The notes under the pieces: model-generated
The model's database searches: none
Told to the model about the DNA's origin: nothing
What the model saw: the letters and a program-made list of their open reading frames with translations, nothing else
Translations under genes and position numbers: made by a program
In this document: one piece after another, positions 1-8,040 of the stretch
Layout of the letters: the number at the start of each line of letters is the position of its first letter
Position numbering within the stretch: position 1 is the stretch's first letter
Source of the DNA: an uncultured Cohaesibacter sp.
GTDB taxonomy: Bacteria; Pseudomonadota; Alphaproteobacteria; Rhizobiales; Cohaesibacteraceae
Direction: 5' to 3'
DNA: 64,000 nucleotides
Assembly (NCBI RefSeq): GCF_963682185.1
Contig: NZ_OY821667.1
Span: 3,423,501 to 3,487,500, forward strand

Positions 1-767
1 TTGTGATCGCCCGAGATATATCCCGGTTGGCCTCCATCGCCGCCCTGACTTAAGGCGCGGATGCCTGTCGCAAGGTGACCGTCAGCCGTCATGGAGGCGG
101 TCGAGGTGATTGTGATCGTTCCACCAACACCGCCATCGCCACCGGACCCCCAATGCTTGTAAAACATCTTCTTCTCGGTGCCACCAAAGCCGGTGCCGCC
201 ATCGCCCCCTTGCGAAAGGGCATAAACGACATTCACATCGTCTCCGCTGGCCAATAATGTTCCTGCGACGCTGCTGGTGATGTCTCCGCCGCGCCCGCCT
301 GCGCCGCCGTTGCGCCCATAGGAATAGGTGCGCCCCGTGCCGCCTGTGCCCCCTTTACCGGCCGTGGAAACAAGGCTGAAGAGCGAGTCTCCATAGGGCA
401 GGTCAAGACCATTTGCATAAATGGTATCAGTGGCAGAAAAGGTAAGGGAAATATCGCCCCCGTTGCCGCCTGTCTGGCCATAAGTGCCAAAATGGTTGGC
501 GTCAGAGTGGTCCTCGCCCTTATATCCCGTGCCGCCCGTGCTTTGCAGGATATAGGGGGTGTTTACAATCGTCCAAAGAATAAACACGTCGCAGGAAATA
601 TCGGAAGCACTGTGGCCATAGGAGCCTGCGGTGATCACAGACTGATAGCTGGAGGTCAACGTACATGCCCCAGCAACAAGCGTTGATCCCCCCATCATCA
701 AGCTGGCAAGAGCTACTTTTTTGATGAGTATTTGAGCAAAAACGCATCGTCGATTGCTGGAATACAT
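1..767 (-). CDS. Glycine-rich autotransporter-like passenger protein (partial, 3' end outside window)
   Basis: An open frame runs from an ATG at 767 off the left edge without a stop; about 255 codons are visible. The start has a good ribosome binding site (AAAAGG, 7 bases upstream). The N-terminus has a basic stretch and a hydrophobic segment ending near LVAGA (about residues 15-37), which looks like a Sec signal peptide. The rest is a low-complexity repeat rich in GG-x-GG blocks alternating with short Ser/Thr/Val beta-strand-like stretches (for example KGGTGGTGRTYSYGRNGG, QGGDGGTGFGG, GSGGDGGVGG). This pattern is typical of beta-helical passenger domains of alphaproteobacterial type V autotransporters. 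The C-terminal beta-barrel that would prove this lies outside the window, so the family is an inference. Function unknown; cell surface or secreted location is expected. Confidence 0.65.
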   Translation of the reverse strand, partial: MYSSNRRCVFAQILIKKVALASLMMGGSTLVAGACTLTSSYQSVITAGSYGHSASDISCDVFILWTIVNTPYILQSTGGTGYKGEDHSDANHFGTYGQTGGNGGDISLTFSATDTIYANGLDLPYGDSLFSLVSTAGKGGTGGTGRTYSYGRNGGAGGRGGDITSSVAGTLLASGDDVNVVYALSQGGDGGTGFGGTEKKMFYKHWGSGGDGGVGGTITITSTASMTADGHLATGIRALSQGGDGGQPGYISGDH

Positions 768-1111
768 ACGTAAACCTTTTGTTAATATATTGAAAGAATT
801 ACGCAAAAATACTTTGATAGTAAAAACGATTCCAAACTACATGTCTACTTGGAAAAAAACAGAAAAATATATACTTAATTTAGCGGGGAGGGAAAATCGC
901 AATATCCTGAAGCGGCCATTCTGCAGCGTCATATGCCTAAACATGGCCTTAAACAGTATCGCTGTTCAAAAGACAGAGTGATCTTCAGGAGGAAATTAGG
1001 AAAAGAAGAGCGGTAAAAGACCGCAAAAGAAAAGGGCGACCGAGCGGTAAAGCGGTCACCCTTAGATCTCGTCATGTCAGCATTTCATGCTCGACAAGCG
1101 CTCAATTTCAA
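768..1111. other. Intergenic region upstream of the glycine-rich gene
   Basis: AT-rich stretch between the start of the glycine-rich protein (767) and the end of a small gene (1112). It must hold the promoter of the former. Apart from the terminator at 1024-1063 I see no convincing gene or site. Confidence 0.5.
1024..1063 (-). terminator. Rho-independent terminator of the small gene at 1112-1285
   Basis: On the minus strand an 11-base stem (AAGGGTGACCG pairing with CGGTCGCCCTT, one mismatch) with a 10-base loop is followed directly by TTTTCTTTT. It lies about 50 bases past the stop of the 57-residue gene, which supports that gene being transcribed. Confidence 0.75.
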
Positions 1112-1285
1112 TCAGGCAGAAACGGTGCGCGATTTCACCGGTGTGTGATGTTTGGAAGAGCGCCGCGCTGCTGATGCCTCGCCGGTTTTGAACAAACGGG
1201 ACAGCAGGGAGTGGAATTGTTTTGAGCGCTCAAAATGGCCGCGTACAAGAGCGTGGTTGATTTCGTTGTGGCTCAAATATCTCAT
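1112..1285 (-). CDS. Small basic protein of unknown function, 57 aa
   Basis: A 57-codon frame from an ATG at 1285, with AGGA 7 bases upstream and a terminator just past its stop. The product begins MRYLSHNEINHALVRGHF and is rich in His, Arg, Lys and Ser, with no hydrophobic segment, so it should be a soluble, basic cytoplasmic protein. Size and charge recall the small DUF1127-type proteins of alphaproteobacteria, but the conserved motif of that family is not visible and I do not assign it. The evidence for a real gene is the ribosome binding site plus the matching terminator. Confidence 0.5.
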   Translation of the reverse strand: MRYLSHNEINHALVRGHFERSKQFHSLLSRLFKTGEASAARRSSKHHTPVKSRTVSA

Positions 1286-1636
1286 TTTCTGTTCCTATCT
1301 TAGCAGGAGTTAAGAAAGATACATTCCTTTATTGAGTGTTATATTAGCATATATATTCCTTCCCATGAAGCATTTCCAGAGCCAGGCCCACTCTTCGAAC
1401 GCAGGAAAGAATAAATGATGCACCAAGGCTTCGTATTTTCACTATGTTGGATAGAAAAATCCGATAATGCAATTATATAGGAATAAATTGTTTGGATATT
1501 TTGCAGTGAATTGTGGATTGTTCTCAATAATGCAAAATTTTAGGAAAATATATGAAAAGCAAAAGCCCCTGCCGTTGTAAAATAATTACAAAGGTGCATT
1601 GACGCAGACTCAGCAGACAGAGCCCATGTATCGCGT
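1286..1636. other. Intergenic AT-rich region
   Basis: 351 bases between the small gene start and the acyltransferase stop. It should hold the promoter of the small gene. Short AT-rich palindromes such as TGTAAAATAATTACA near 1577 are present but none is followed by a T-run; I see no gene. Confidence 0.4.
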
Positions 1637-3667
1637 CTAGCTACCCTGAGCTTTTGCGCCTATCTTCGAGGTTTGATTGGGTTCAGTTTGAGATAATGTT
1701 TGCTTATTGTCCAATTGTTTGGAGATTGCGGACATGACGAGTTTAGCGCCGGTCAGGCTAACATGGTCATCATCGACATAAAGCGAATGGCCATCCTGCT
1801 CTTGAATACAAACGCCGGAGGCATTGCTGCAAAAGATGCTGCGCATATCGACGACCGAGATATTCGGGCTTTCCTTGCGCGCCATGCGCAGCAACTTAAG
1901 CACGTTTTTTTCCCTGTCATCATACCAGGAAACAGGATAATTCAGCACGGACCTGTCGAGCAATAGCGCTCTTGGCACATCAACCCCGACCTCCGGTACG
2001 GGGCCAATGAGGGTCACTGGCCGGTAGCTGGCGACTTTTGCGAGGAATTGCGATGAATAGGCCAGCAGGTCGGACGTTGATGTCTGATCTGCGCCTGATG
2101 ATCTCGCAATACGGGTGTGCGAGAAAGGATGATCATCCATCAGGCCGTCTGGTCGCTTAAAGGCCCCGCCCTCGATATGAGCTGCCCATCGCGCTGCCAC
2201 ATAAATCCCTTCAACATGCGGATCATGCATGGCGAAATCATAGGCACTGTCCAGAAAGGCCATCCGGCTTTCATTATCCGGCATGCCTTCGCGATAGGTG
2301 CCCGCGATCGGGAATAGCGTGTTCTTTGTAAAGGCAATCAGACCAAAGCCCTTTTTTGCAAGGGTCTTCTTGAGCTCCACAAAGAATGTCATCGCGTGAC
2401 TGTCACCAATCAGCACATAATATTTGTTAAACCCCAAAGACGCCCGGCAATAATCCATACTCAGATTATTGGCCGGATGGTGAAAGTGGCAGGCATCATA
2501 AATGTTAGACGATACGATTTTGGTGTCATTGTTGGCGTTGATCCCGTTATTGCGAATATTCCAGACGCCAGAGACAATAAGCATCGCGGTCGCGGCCGCG
2601 CCCAGCGGGAAAATCACACTGCGAACAACGACCTTGCGGTTTCGAAATGGCTGCTCGATATAGCGCCAGCTTAGATAGGCCCAGATAAAGGTCGAGACGC
2701 AAAGAAAAATGGAGACCGTGCTGCTCAACTCATGCAGGCTACGATAGCGGGCAAAGGCCAGAAGAGGCTGGTGAAACAGATAGGCGCTGTAGCTGATCAG
2801 GCCGATGCCGACCAATAGTCTGATGCGCAAAAAGCGATTGACTAGGGTGCCTTGGGTTGCAAACAGAATGAGAAGGGCGGTACCAACCGTTGGCACAAGA
2901 GCGGGAAAGCTCGGAATAGCCATTTGCGGATCAAAAATCAGGATGGAGCCGACAACCGCCATGAGCCCGATGCCGCTTAACAGATTGCGAAGCGGAAGGG
3001 CCAGTGTGATCTGTCTTTTCTCCATATTCAGCGCCATAAAAGCGGCGAAGACACCAACCAACAGTTCCCAGGCGCGCGTCGGCATAAGATAGAAGGCGGC
3101 GACGGGTTTGTTCATAACGCCCCACTGAGCGATAGCGAGGCTGACAACAAAAGCCAGAGCCAGCAAGGACACCGTGGCTTTCTTGCCAAAGCGCCATGCG
3201 AGCATCAGAAAGAGTGGGAAGAAAATGTAAAACTGCTCTTCAACCGCAAGGCTCCATGTGTGGAGTAGGGGGCGAAGCTCGGACGCCGTATCAAAATAGC
3301 CCGATTCCTGCCAAAACAGGATATTGGAGCTGAATGTCGCCACAGCTACGAGGCTGCGGGAAAAGCCCTCCATATGAATGGGGCTCATCAAATACCATGC
3401 CGCGATGAAGCAAAGCGCGAGTGTCACAAACAGGGCGGGCAAGATGCGCCGGATGCGTCCCTCATAAAAGGTGATGATACTGAAGCTATCACTTTCCAGA
3501 TCATTGATCAGGATGCGGGTGATCAGGTAACCACTGATGACAAAGAAGAGGTCTACGCCAAGAAAACCGCCCTTCAGGAGCCCCAAGTCTGAATGAAACA
3601 CGACAACAGACAGAACGGCGATGGCTCGGATGCCGTCGATCTCTGGCCGATATTGCATCTTGCTCAT
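1637..3667 (-). CDS. Membrane O-acyltransferase with C-terminal SGNH hydrolase domain (OafA/YrhL type)
   Basis: A 676-residue protein of the acyltransferase-3 family. It transfers an acyl group, usually acetyl, to a sugar in a surface polysaccharide, lipopolysaccharide or peptidoglycan. The first 350 or so residues carry the family signature RPEIDGIRAIAVLSVVVFH, the next hallmark GGFLGVDLFFVISGYLIT and about ten membrane segments. After a linker the C-terminal part is a periplasmic SGNH-type esterase/transferase domain with block I as GDSHA (near residue 420) and block V as DDDHVSLTGA (near 640). The length fits the fused AT3-SGNH class. The ATG at 3667 has AAGG 8 bases upstream. It stands alone, so the acceptor glycan cannot be read from neighbours. 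Confidence 0.9.
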   Translation of the reverse strand: MSKMQYRPEIDGIRAIAVLSVVVFHSDLGLLKGGFLGVDLFFVISGYLITRILINDLESDSFSIITFYEGRIRRILPALFVTLALCFIAAWYLMSPIHMEGFSRSLVAVATFSSNILFWQESGYFDTASELRPLLHTWSLAVEEQFYIFFPLFLMLAWRFGKKATVSLLALAFVVSLAIAQWGVMNKPVAAFYLMPTRAWELLVGVFAAFMALNMEKRQITLALPLRNLLSGIGLMAVVGSILIFDPQMAIPSFPALVPTVGTALLILFATQGTLVNRFLRIRLLVGIGLISYSAYLFHQPLLAFARYRSLHELSSTVSIFLCVSTFIWAYLSWRYIEQPFRNRKVVVRSVIFPLGAAATAMLIVSGVWNIRNNGINANNDTKIVSSNIYDACHFHHPANNLSMDYCRASLGFNKYYVLIGDSHAMTFFVELKKTLAKKGFGLIAFTKNTLFPIAGTYREGMPDNESRMAFLDSAYDFAMHDPHVEGIYVAARWAAHIEGGAFKRPDGLMDDHPFSHTRIARSSGADQTSTSDLLAYSSQFLAKVASYRPVTLIGPVPEVGVDVPRALLLDRSVLNYPVSWYDDREKNVLKLLRMARKESPNISVVDMRSIFCSNASGVCIQEQDGHSLYVDDDHVSLTGAKLVMSAISKQLDNKQTLSQTEPNQTSKIGAKAQGS

Positions 3668-3885
3668 GAGACTGCCTTTTAGAAAAGGTATATGGAAATA
3701 TGGCTGGGACGTCTAAATTATAAGTATATTTACCTTATTTTCGCGACCTCTACAAACTGGATTGGATATTATCATTAATTTGTTTACCAAGCGCTTATTG
3801 AACCCGCTCGCATGCTAATTTTTGGCGGAAAAGGGCTGGCTTTTGGGCATTCCTTCTCATCAATGTTGGGCGTGCCCTGTTGCTA

Positions 3886-4353
3886 TCAGAGAAGAATGGG
3901 AAGCCTGCTGGAGGCCTTCATCTCTCTGAGAGACAGGTTGGAGCGTATGCTCGCCACACCGGGAAGCTTGCGCAAGACGTTGTCGACAAAGGCGCTATAA
4001 TCATCCAGATCCTTGGCAACAATGACCAGCAGAAAATCGTCATCACCCGTTGTGTTGTGGCAGGAGAGGATATTCGGGCTATCCTCTATGATACGCTGGA
4101 ACTTGCGTGTTGCGTCCTGACTGTGATCCGAACAGCGAAGCTGCACAAAGGCCATGACGCCGAGCCCTATTTTCCGGCGATTGAGATTGGCCTGATAGCT
4201 TTCAATCACGCCGTTCTCTTCCAGCTTTTTAAGGCGTCGCCAACAGGGCGTTTCACTCATGTTAAGATGCTCTGCGAGCTTGGCATTCGATAGACGCCCG
4301 TCGCTCTGGAGCTGTTTGAGAATCTCGACATTCACTTTGTCCATTTCGGTCAT
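3886..4353 (-). CDS. Lrp/AsnC family transcriptional regulator
   Basis: 155 residues with the standard two-part build: an N-terminal winged helix-turn-helix (VNVEILKQLQSDGRLSNAKLAEHLNMS, with the ETPCWRRLKKLEENGVI recognition part) and a C-terminal RAM ligand-binding domain (from about residue 65, ending in the LPGVASIRSNLSLREMK region). Such proteins sense amino acids or related small molecules and bind as octamers. It is divergent from the zinc alcohol dehydrogenase at 4494 and is its likely regulator; a near-repeat ATAGTTCACT / ATAGTTTACT in the shared promoter region is a candidate target. Effector unknown. Confidence 0.92.
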   Translation of the reverse strand: MTEMDKVNVEILKQLQSDGRLSNAKLAEHLNMSETPCWRRLKKLEENGVIESYQANLNRRKIGLGVMAFVQLRCSDHSQDATRKFQRIIEDSPNILSCHNTTGDDDFLLVIVAKDLDDYSAFVDNVLRKLPGVASIRSNLSLREMKASSRLPILL

Positions 4354-4371
4354 GAGCAGACTCTTTTAAAA

Positions 4372-4476
4372 ATAGTTCACTAAATAGGGGAAATTGCTCT
4401 AATGCTCGCGGAAGAAAACAAGAATGGCAAGGCTCTTGCGAGAAAAATGCGTAAAGTGACAGAAAGATAGTTTACT
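4372..4476. promoter_or_regulatory. Divergent promoter region with paired ATAGTTyACT repeats
   Basis: ATAGTTCACT (4372-4381) and ATAGTTTACT (4467-4476) differ by one base and flank the region between the Lrp-type regulator and the dehydrogenase. Spaced repeats like this suit an Lrp/AsnC octamer. The function is inferred from position only. Confidence 0.3.
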
Positions 4477-4493
4477 GCAGAGGATGTTCGGCG

Positions 4494-5534
4494 ATGAAAG
4501 CTGTGCTGTATGAGCAATTTTGTGAAACCCCGAAAATCGTGACCTTGAATGATCCGACCCCGGAGCCGCATGGCATTGTCATCAAGGTGGAAGCAACAGG
4601 CGTCTGCCGGAGCGATTGGCATGGCTGGATGGGGCATGATCCGGATATCGAGCTGCCCCATGTGCCCGGGCATGAATTGGCTGGCGTTGTGGCTGCTGTC
4701 GGCAAGGATGTGCGCAACTGGAAGGTTGGCGATCGGGTGACGGTGCCCTTCATTTGCGGCTGCGGAGCTTGTCCGGAATGCCATTCTGGCAATCAGCAGG
4801 TTTGTAGCCATCAGGAGCAGCCCGGCTTTACCCATTGGGGCTCCTTTGCTGAATATGTGGCCATTCATCAGGCAGATCTCAATGTCATCGCGCTGCCTGA
4901 AGACATGAGCTATGCTACTGCTGCCAGCCTTGGTTGCCGCTTTGCTACCTCCTTTCGTGCTGTCGTGGATCAGGGCAAGACGTCGGCAGGCCAATGGCTC
5001 GCCGTGCATGGTTGTGGCGGTGTCGGCCTGTCTGCCGTGATGATCGCCAATGCTGTGGGCGCCAATGTCATTGCGGTCGATATCGATGACAAGAAATTGT
5101 CTTTGGCAAAAGAAATGGGAGCCGTTGCAGCCATCAATAGCACCGCGGTGGCTGATGTCGCCGAAGCGGTTATGGAGATCTCCAAAGGAGGCGTGCATGT
5201 CTCACTTGATGCGCTGGGCAATCCGGTCACCTGCTTTAACTCGATCCAGAATTTGCGTCGGCGCGGCAAGCATGTTCAGGTTGGTCTGATGCTGGCAGAC
5301 CATGCCACCCCGCAAGTCCCCATGGCCAAGGTTATCGGGCAGGAACTGGAAATTTTGGGCTCTCACGGCATGCAGGCGCATCGTTATGATGCGATGCTGG
5401 CGATGGTGCAGTCTGGCAAGCTCGATCCGGCCCGTCTGGTTGGCAAGGAAATCAGCCTTGCCGAAGCACCCGAGGCGCTCACGACCATGGATAGCTTCCA
5501 ATCAATCGGGGCTACAGTCATTACCCGCTTTTGA
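4494..5534 (+). CDS. Zinc-dependent alcohol dehydrogenase
   Basis: A 346-residue medium-chain dehydrogenase/reductase that oxidises an alcohol or reduces an aldehyde with NAD(P). Catalytic zinc ligands are visible in CRSDWHGW and GHELAG near the N-terminus, and the structural zinc lobe is [15 protein letters not shown] around residues 88-102. The Rossmann glycine motif is [25 protein letters not shown] with an Asp suggesting NAD preference. Start ATG at 4494 follows AGAGG. Substrate not predictable; the divergent Lrp-type regulator suggests a link to amino-acid or amine breakdown. It converges with the AbrB-type gene at 5716. Confidence 0.9.
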   Translation: MKAVLYEQFCETPKIVTLNDPTPEPHGIVIKVEATGVCRSDWHGWMGHDPDIELPHVPGHELAGVVAAVGKDVRNWKVGDRVTVPFICGCGACPECHSGNQQVCSHQEQPGFTHWGSFAEYVAIHQADLNVIALPEDMSYATAASLGCRFATSFRAVVDQGKTSAGQWLAVHGCGGVGLSAVMIANAVGANVIAVDIDDKKLSLAKEMGAVAAINSTAVADVAEAVMEISKGGVHVSLDALGNPVTCFNSIQNLRRRGKHVQVGLMLADHATPQVPMAKVIGQELEILGSHGMQAHRYDAMLAMVQSGKLDPARLVGKEISLAEAPEALTTMDSFQSIGATVITRF

Positions 5535-5715
5535 GTGGCATGGAGGCGATCTCGAAAGGGTGACTGCCGGTTGCCCTTTTGTGCCCATCGTTGGAAGACT
5601 CAAATTCGAAAGCCTGAGACCGATCGCGCAGCGAGATTGCCACCTCGCGTTTGAGGATCGGGCCAAAGCGATCATTCTTGGCTGTGCAGGCATGGCTGAA
5701 CTGGCCGAAAGTCCC

Positions 5716-6756
5716 TCAGGCCAGATTGCTCTTTGCCGACAAAGATCTCGCCAGCACGGGGGCCGCAAAGGCAACCACCAGATAACGGCTGGTTTGCATT
5801 GCCAATACGAACGGCACATTGACATCTGTGGACGTGGCTATGATTGCGATGGCATCAAGCCCCCCCGGGCTCGTAGCCAACAGGGCGGTGAGCAGATCAA
5901 TCCCGGTGGCGAGCGTAAGAATGACGCCTACACCCGCACAGATGAAGATCAGCAGGATCACCGAGCCGAGCACTCTGGGAAAAGCCCTGGCTGCATGCTT
6001 GAGGGTTTCCGTTGAAAAGCGAAAACCGATACCCCATCCGATGATCGAGTAGCTAAGGGCAAGCACGGGCAAAGGGAGCGTAAGAGAGATCGGCAGGAAG
6101 AATTTGATGATGATCCCCACGACCATGGGCAGCAGAATGCCGCCTCCGGGGAAGTTGAACCTGACCCCGAGAGCGGACGCGACATAGGCAACGATGATCG
6201 CGGGGATGGCGGCCACCCAGCTCGCCAGCTCGGGAAACTCGAAAGCAGAGTGCATCGACGATGGCACGCCCAGATACATTGCAACAAGGGACGCCGAGGC
6301 GACGCAGCCCAGCACGCGCATATATTGCATGAAGGCGACCAGCCGCATGTCGGCACCATAGGATTCGCACATCAATGTCATGAGCGTGGCCCCACCCGGT
6401 GACGAGCCCCAAATTGCGGTGGTCCCCGGAAGAAGACCCGAGCGTGCCAGAGACCAGCCCAACAATGTGGAAGCGATAAAGGTTGCCAACGTGCCAAACA
6501 GGAAGGCCGACCAGTCCACATAGATTTCGCTAAAGACGGTGAGCGGCAGATTGCTGGCGATCATGACGCCAACGATCCCTTGCGCAAAAATAAAGAGCGG
6601 ACGGGAGCTTTTAAGCGCGCTGCCATTCACAGCAAAGATAATGGCAATGATCATCGGCCCCAAGAGAAGCCCGGCAGGCAACCCGAGCCACTCCAGACTT
6701 GCTGCGAGCCCAAAGGAAAGGATGACCAGAAGGGTCCATTTTACAAACAGTTTCAA
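5716..6756 (-). CDS. AbrB-family membrane protein (Gneg_AbrB_dup, putative ammonia monooxygenase annotation)
   Basis: A 346-residue, very hydrophobic protein with two similar halves of about five helices each, matching the duplicated AbrB membrane family. Repeated motifs such as WGSSPGGATLMTLMCESYGADMRLVAFMQYMRVL in the first half and ATSPGGLDAIAIIATSTDVNVPFVLAMQTSRYLVV in the second half show the duplication. The family is often mislabelled as ammonia monooxygenase or regulator; its biochemical role is uncertain and transport is most likely. The start is TTG at 6756 with AAAGG 9 bases upstream, because an in-frame stop lies just before and no ATG is close. Confidence 0.82.
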   Translation of the reverse strand: MKLFVKWTLLVILSFGLAASLEWLGLPAGLLLGPMIIAIIFAVNGSALKSSRPLFIFAQGIVGVMIASNLPLTVFSEIYVDWSAFLFGTLATFIASTLLGWSLARSGLLPGTTAIWGSSPGGATLMTLMCESYGADMRLVAFMQYMRVLGCVASASLVAMYLGVPSSMHSAFEFPELASWVAAIPAIIVAYVASALGVRFNFPGGGILLPMVVGIIIKFFLPISLTLPLPVLALSYSIIGWGIGFRFSTETLKHAARAFPRVLGSVILLIFICAGVGVILTLATGIDLLTALLATSPGGLDAIAIIATSTDVNVPFVLAMQTSRYLVVAFAAPVLARSLSAKSNLA

Positions 6757-7099
6757 TGAAATAGGCCTTTAACTTGTCCGCTTTATTTAAAAGGGGTTTT
6801 ATGCGGCACCATTCACGTTATTGGGGACAGGGGAGGACCGCGCGTGCCGTTTGAGAAGTGGTAAGCAACAACCAATGGCCTCTTTCGAGCCTTATTCGCA
6901 TTTCTCAAAAAGGTTCGGACAGATGGTGGCGACAGGTTCCTGCAATCTCGCAGAATATAATGAGAATTGCTTCAAAAAGGCAAGAGCGGAACCGCTTTTT
7001 GGCGCGGACAAACAGATACGGCCCCAGCACATCCAAGCACTGGAGCCGTATGATCGACGCGCCTTGAGGGGAACACGCGAGGGATGGTCAAAGACCGGT
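6757..7099. other. Intergenic region between AbrB-type and DoxX genes
   Basis: 343 bases. Open frames here are shadows without coding-like composition. A strong inverted repeat at 7016-7051 lies about 50 bases past the DoxX stop. Otherwise nothing is recognised. Confidence 0.4.
7016..7051 (-). terminator. Possible terminator hairpin downstream of doxX
   Basis: 12-base arms (ATACGGCTCCAG against CTGGGGCCGTAT, one G-T pair or mismatch) around a 12-base loop. It sits past the end of the DoxX gene, but only a weak T-rich stretch (CTGTTTG) follows, so termination is tentative. Confidence 0.4.
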
Positions 7100-7531
7100 T
7101 CAGGCGGTCAGAGCCAATGCTCCGCTTCCCAGAAGAACCTGAACAAACAGGGCGACGGTCCAAAAGGCAGGATATTCCCAGCCGCCATTTTCATTCGTAA
7201 ACCAGAAGCCGTTTTTGGCATGTGCCAGAATGGTAGCCCCCAAAAGGGTCGGGATGAGTAGCAGCGCAACGAGGCTCGTCTGGAAGCCCACGATCAGGGC
7301 GATACCGCCAAGGGTTTCGGCTGCGATGGTCAGATAGACAAACCAGCCTGGCACGCCAAGGGACGCAAAGAACCCGGCGGCACCTTTGGGCGTGAAGATG
7401 AAGTATTTCAGATAGGCATGAGCCAGAAAGAGGCCCCCCAGGGAGACACGCAGCAACAAGGCTGCAAGGGCGATTGCGGTTACGGAGCCTGCGCCGGCGA
7501 AGCTCAGGATATTGGAAGAAAGGTCGATCAT
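7100..7531 (-). CDS. DoxX family membrane protein
   Basis: 143 residues with four membrane segments and the DoxX family look: ALLLRVSLGGLFLAHAYLKYF near the N-terminus, then FFASLGVPGWFVYLTIAAETLGGIALIVG. DoxX relatives are small inner-membrane proteins often tied to thiol or oxidative stress, but the function of this subgroup is not established. ATG at 7531 has GAGGA 7 bases upstream. No operon partner. Confidence 0.88.
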   Translation of the reverse strand: MIDLSSNILSFAGAGSVTAIALAALLLRVSLGGLFLAHAYLKYFIFTPKGAAGFFASLGVPGWFVYLTIAAETLGGIALIVGFQTSLVALLLIPTLLGATILAHAKNGFWFTNENGGWEYPAFWTVALFVQVLLGSGALALTA

Positions 7532-7830
7532 AATTTTGTCCTCATCAATCGGGGCCGCAAGGTGCGGCGTTTCGTTAAGGCAAAGATAGATCGATTTGAT
7601 TGAGTTTTAAATGTTGAAAATAGTGAATTACTATCAACAAAATATTCTAAATAGATGGTGTTTAATAACAACGGATCGTGCGCAGGTACTACAGAGAAAA
7701 TGAGCCGCGCAGCTTGGTTCGATCAAGCCGACCACCGTCCGAGAGGGGGGCCATTGAACGAAAGTTGGAAGGATTTCCACCGATGAAGGGAACCAATCAC
7801 ACCAAAAATAAGCAAAAACACATATTTCAA

Positions 7831-7868
7831 TGTGGCATTTTGTCAGTAAAGTGCGACAAAATGGCACA
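7831..7868. promoter_or_regulatory. Long inverted repeat, candidate operator
   Basis: Two 14-base arms, TGTGGCATTTTGTC and GACAAAATGGCACA, pair with a single mismatch around a 10-base spacer. There is no T-run after it, so it is more like a regulator-binding site than a terminator. It lies about 170 bases before the iron permease start. Confidence 0.5.
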
Positions 7869-7919
7869 CTTCTTATAAATTGAGTTTTCTGCTCAACATT
7901 ATCACGTTAGCGTGAAGTT

Positions 7920-7938
7920 AAGAATGATACTCATTTGC
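7920..7938. promoter_or_regulatory. Fur-like box upstream of the iron uptake operon
   Basis: AAGAATGATACTCATTTGC matches the classical 19-base Fur consensus at about 14 positions and contains the symmetric core AATGA-TAC-TCATT. Its position about 100 bases upstream of an iron permease operon supports iron-responsive control by Fur or an alphaproteobacterial equivalent (Mur, Irr). Confidence 0.55.
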
Positions 7939-8040
7939 GTTACCAATTTGTCTCGTCTGGCTTCTCTCTGTTGGCCTTTCAGATTGCCTCATCTGATTTC
8001 GCAAACGAGTACCCAATCCAAATAACCGGAATTGATCAAA

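Larger units (their letters stand above)
7532..8040. other. Regulatory region between doxX and the iron uptake operon
   Basis: 509 bases shared by two divergent genes. It holds the inverted repeat at 7831-7868 and the Fur-like box at 7920-7938. Short open frames on both strands look like shadows. Confidence 0.5.

Noticed and set aside
3880-4293. 137-codon plus-strand frame opposite the Lrp-type gene
   Set aside because: Shadow of the conserved HTH-RAM regulator.
4380-5198. 272-codon minus-strand frame opposite the zinc dehydrogenase
   Set aside because: Antisense to a clear dehydrogenase with intact zinc motifs; composition is Ile/His/Arg-rich shadow.
5302-6015. 237-codon plus-strand frame bridging the dehydrogenase end and the AbrB gene
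   Set aside because: Overlaps two real genes in other frames and has no conserved motif.
7855-7885. Sigma-54 promoter suggested by TGGCAC
   Set aside because: No GC element at the correct -12 spacing; TGGCAC is part of the inverted repeat instead.
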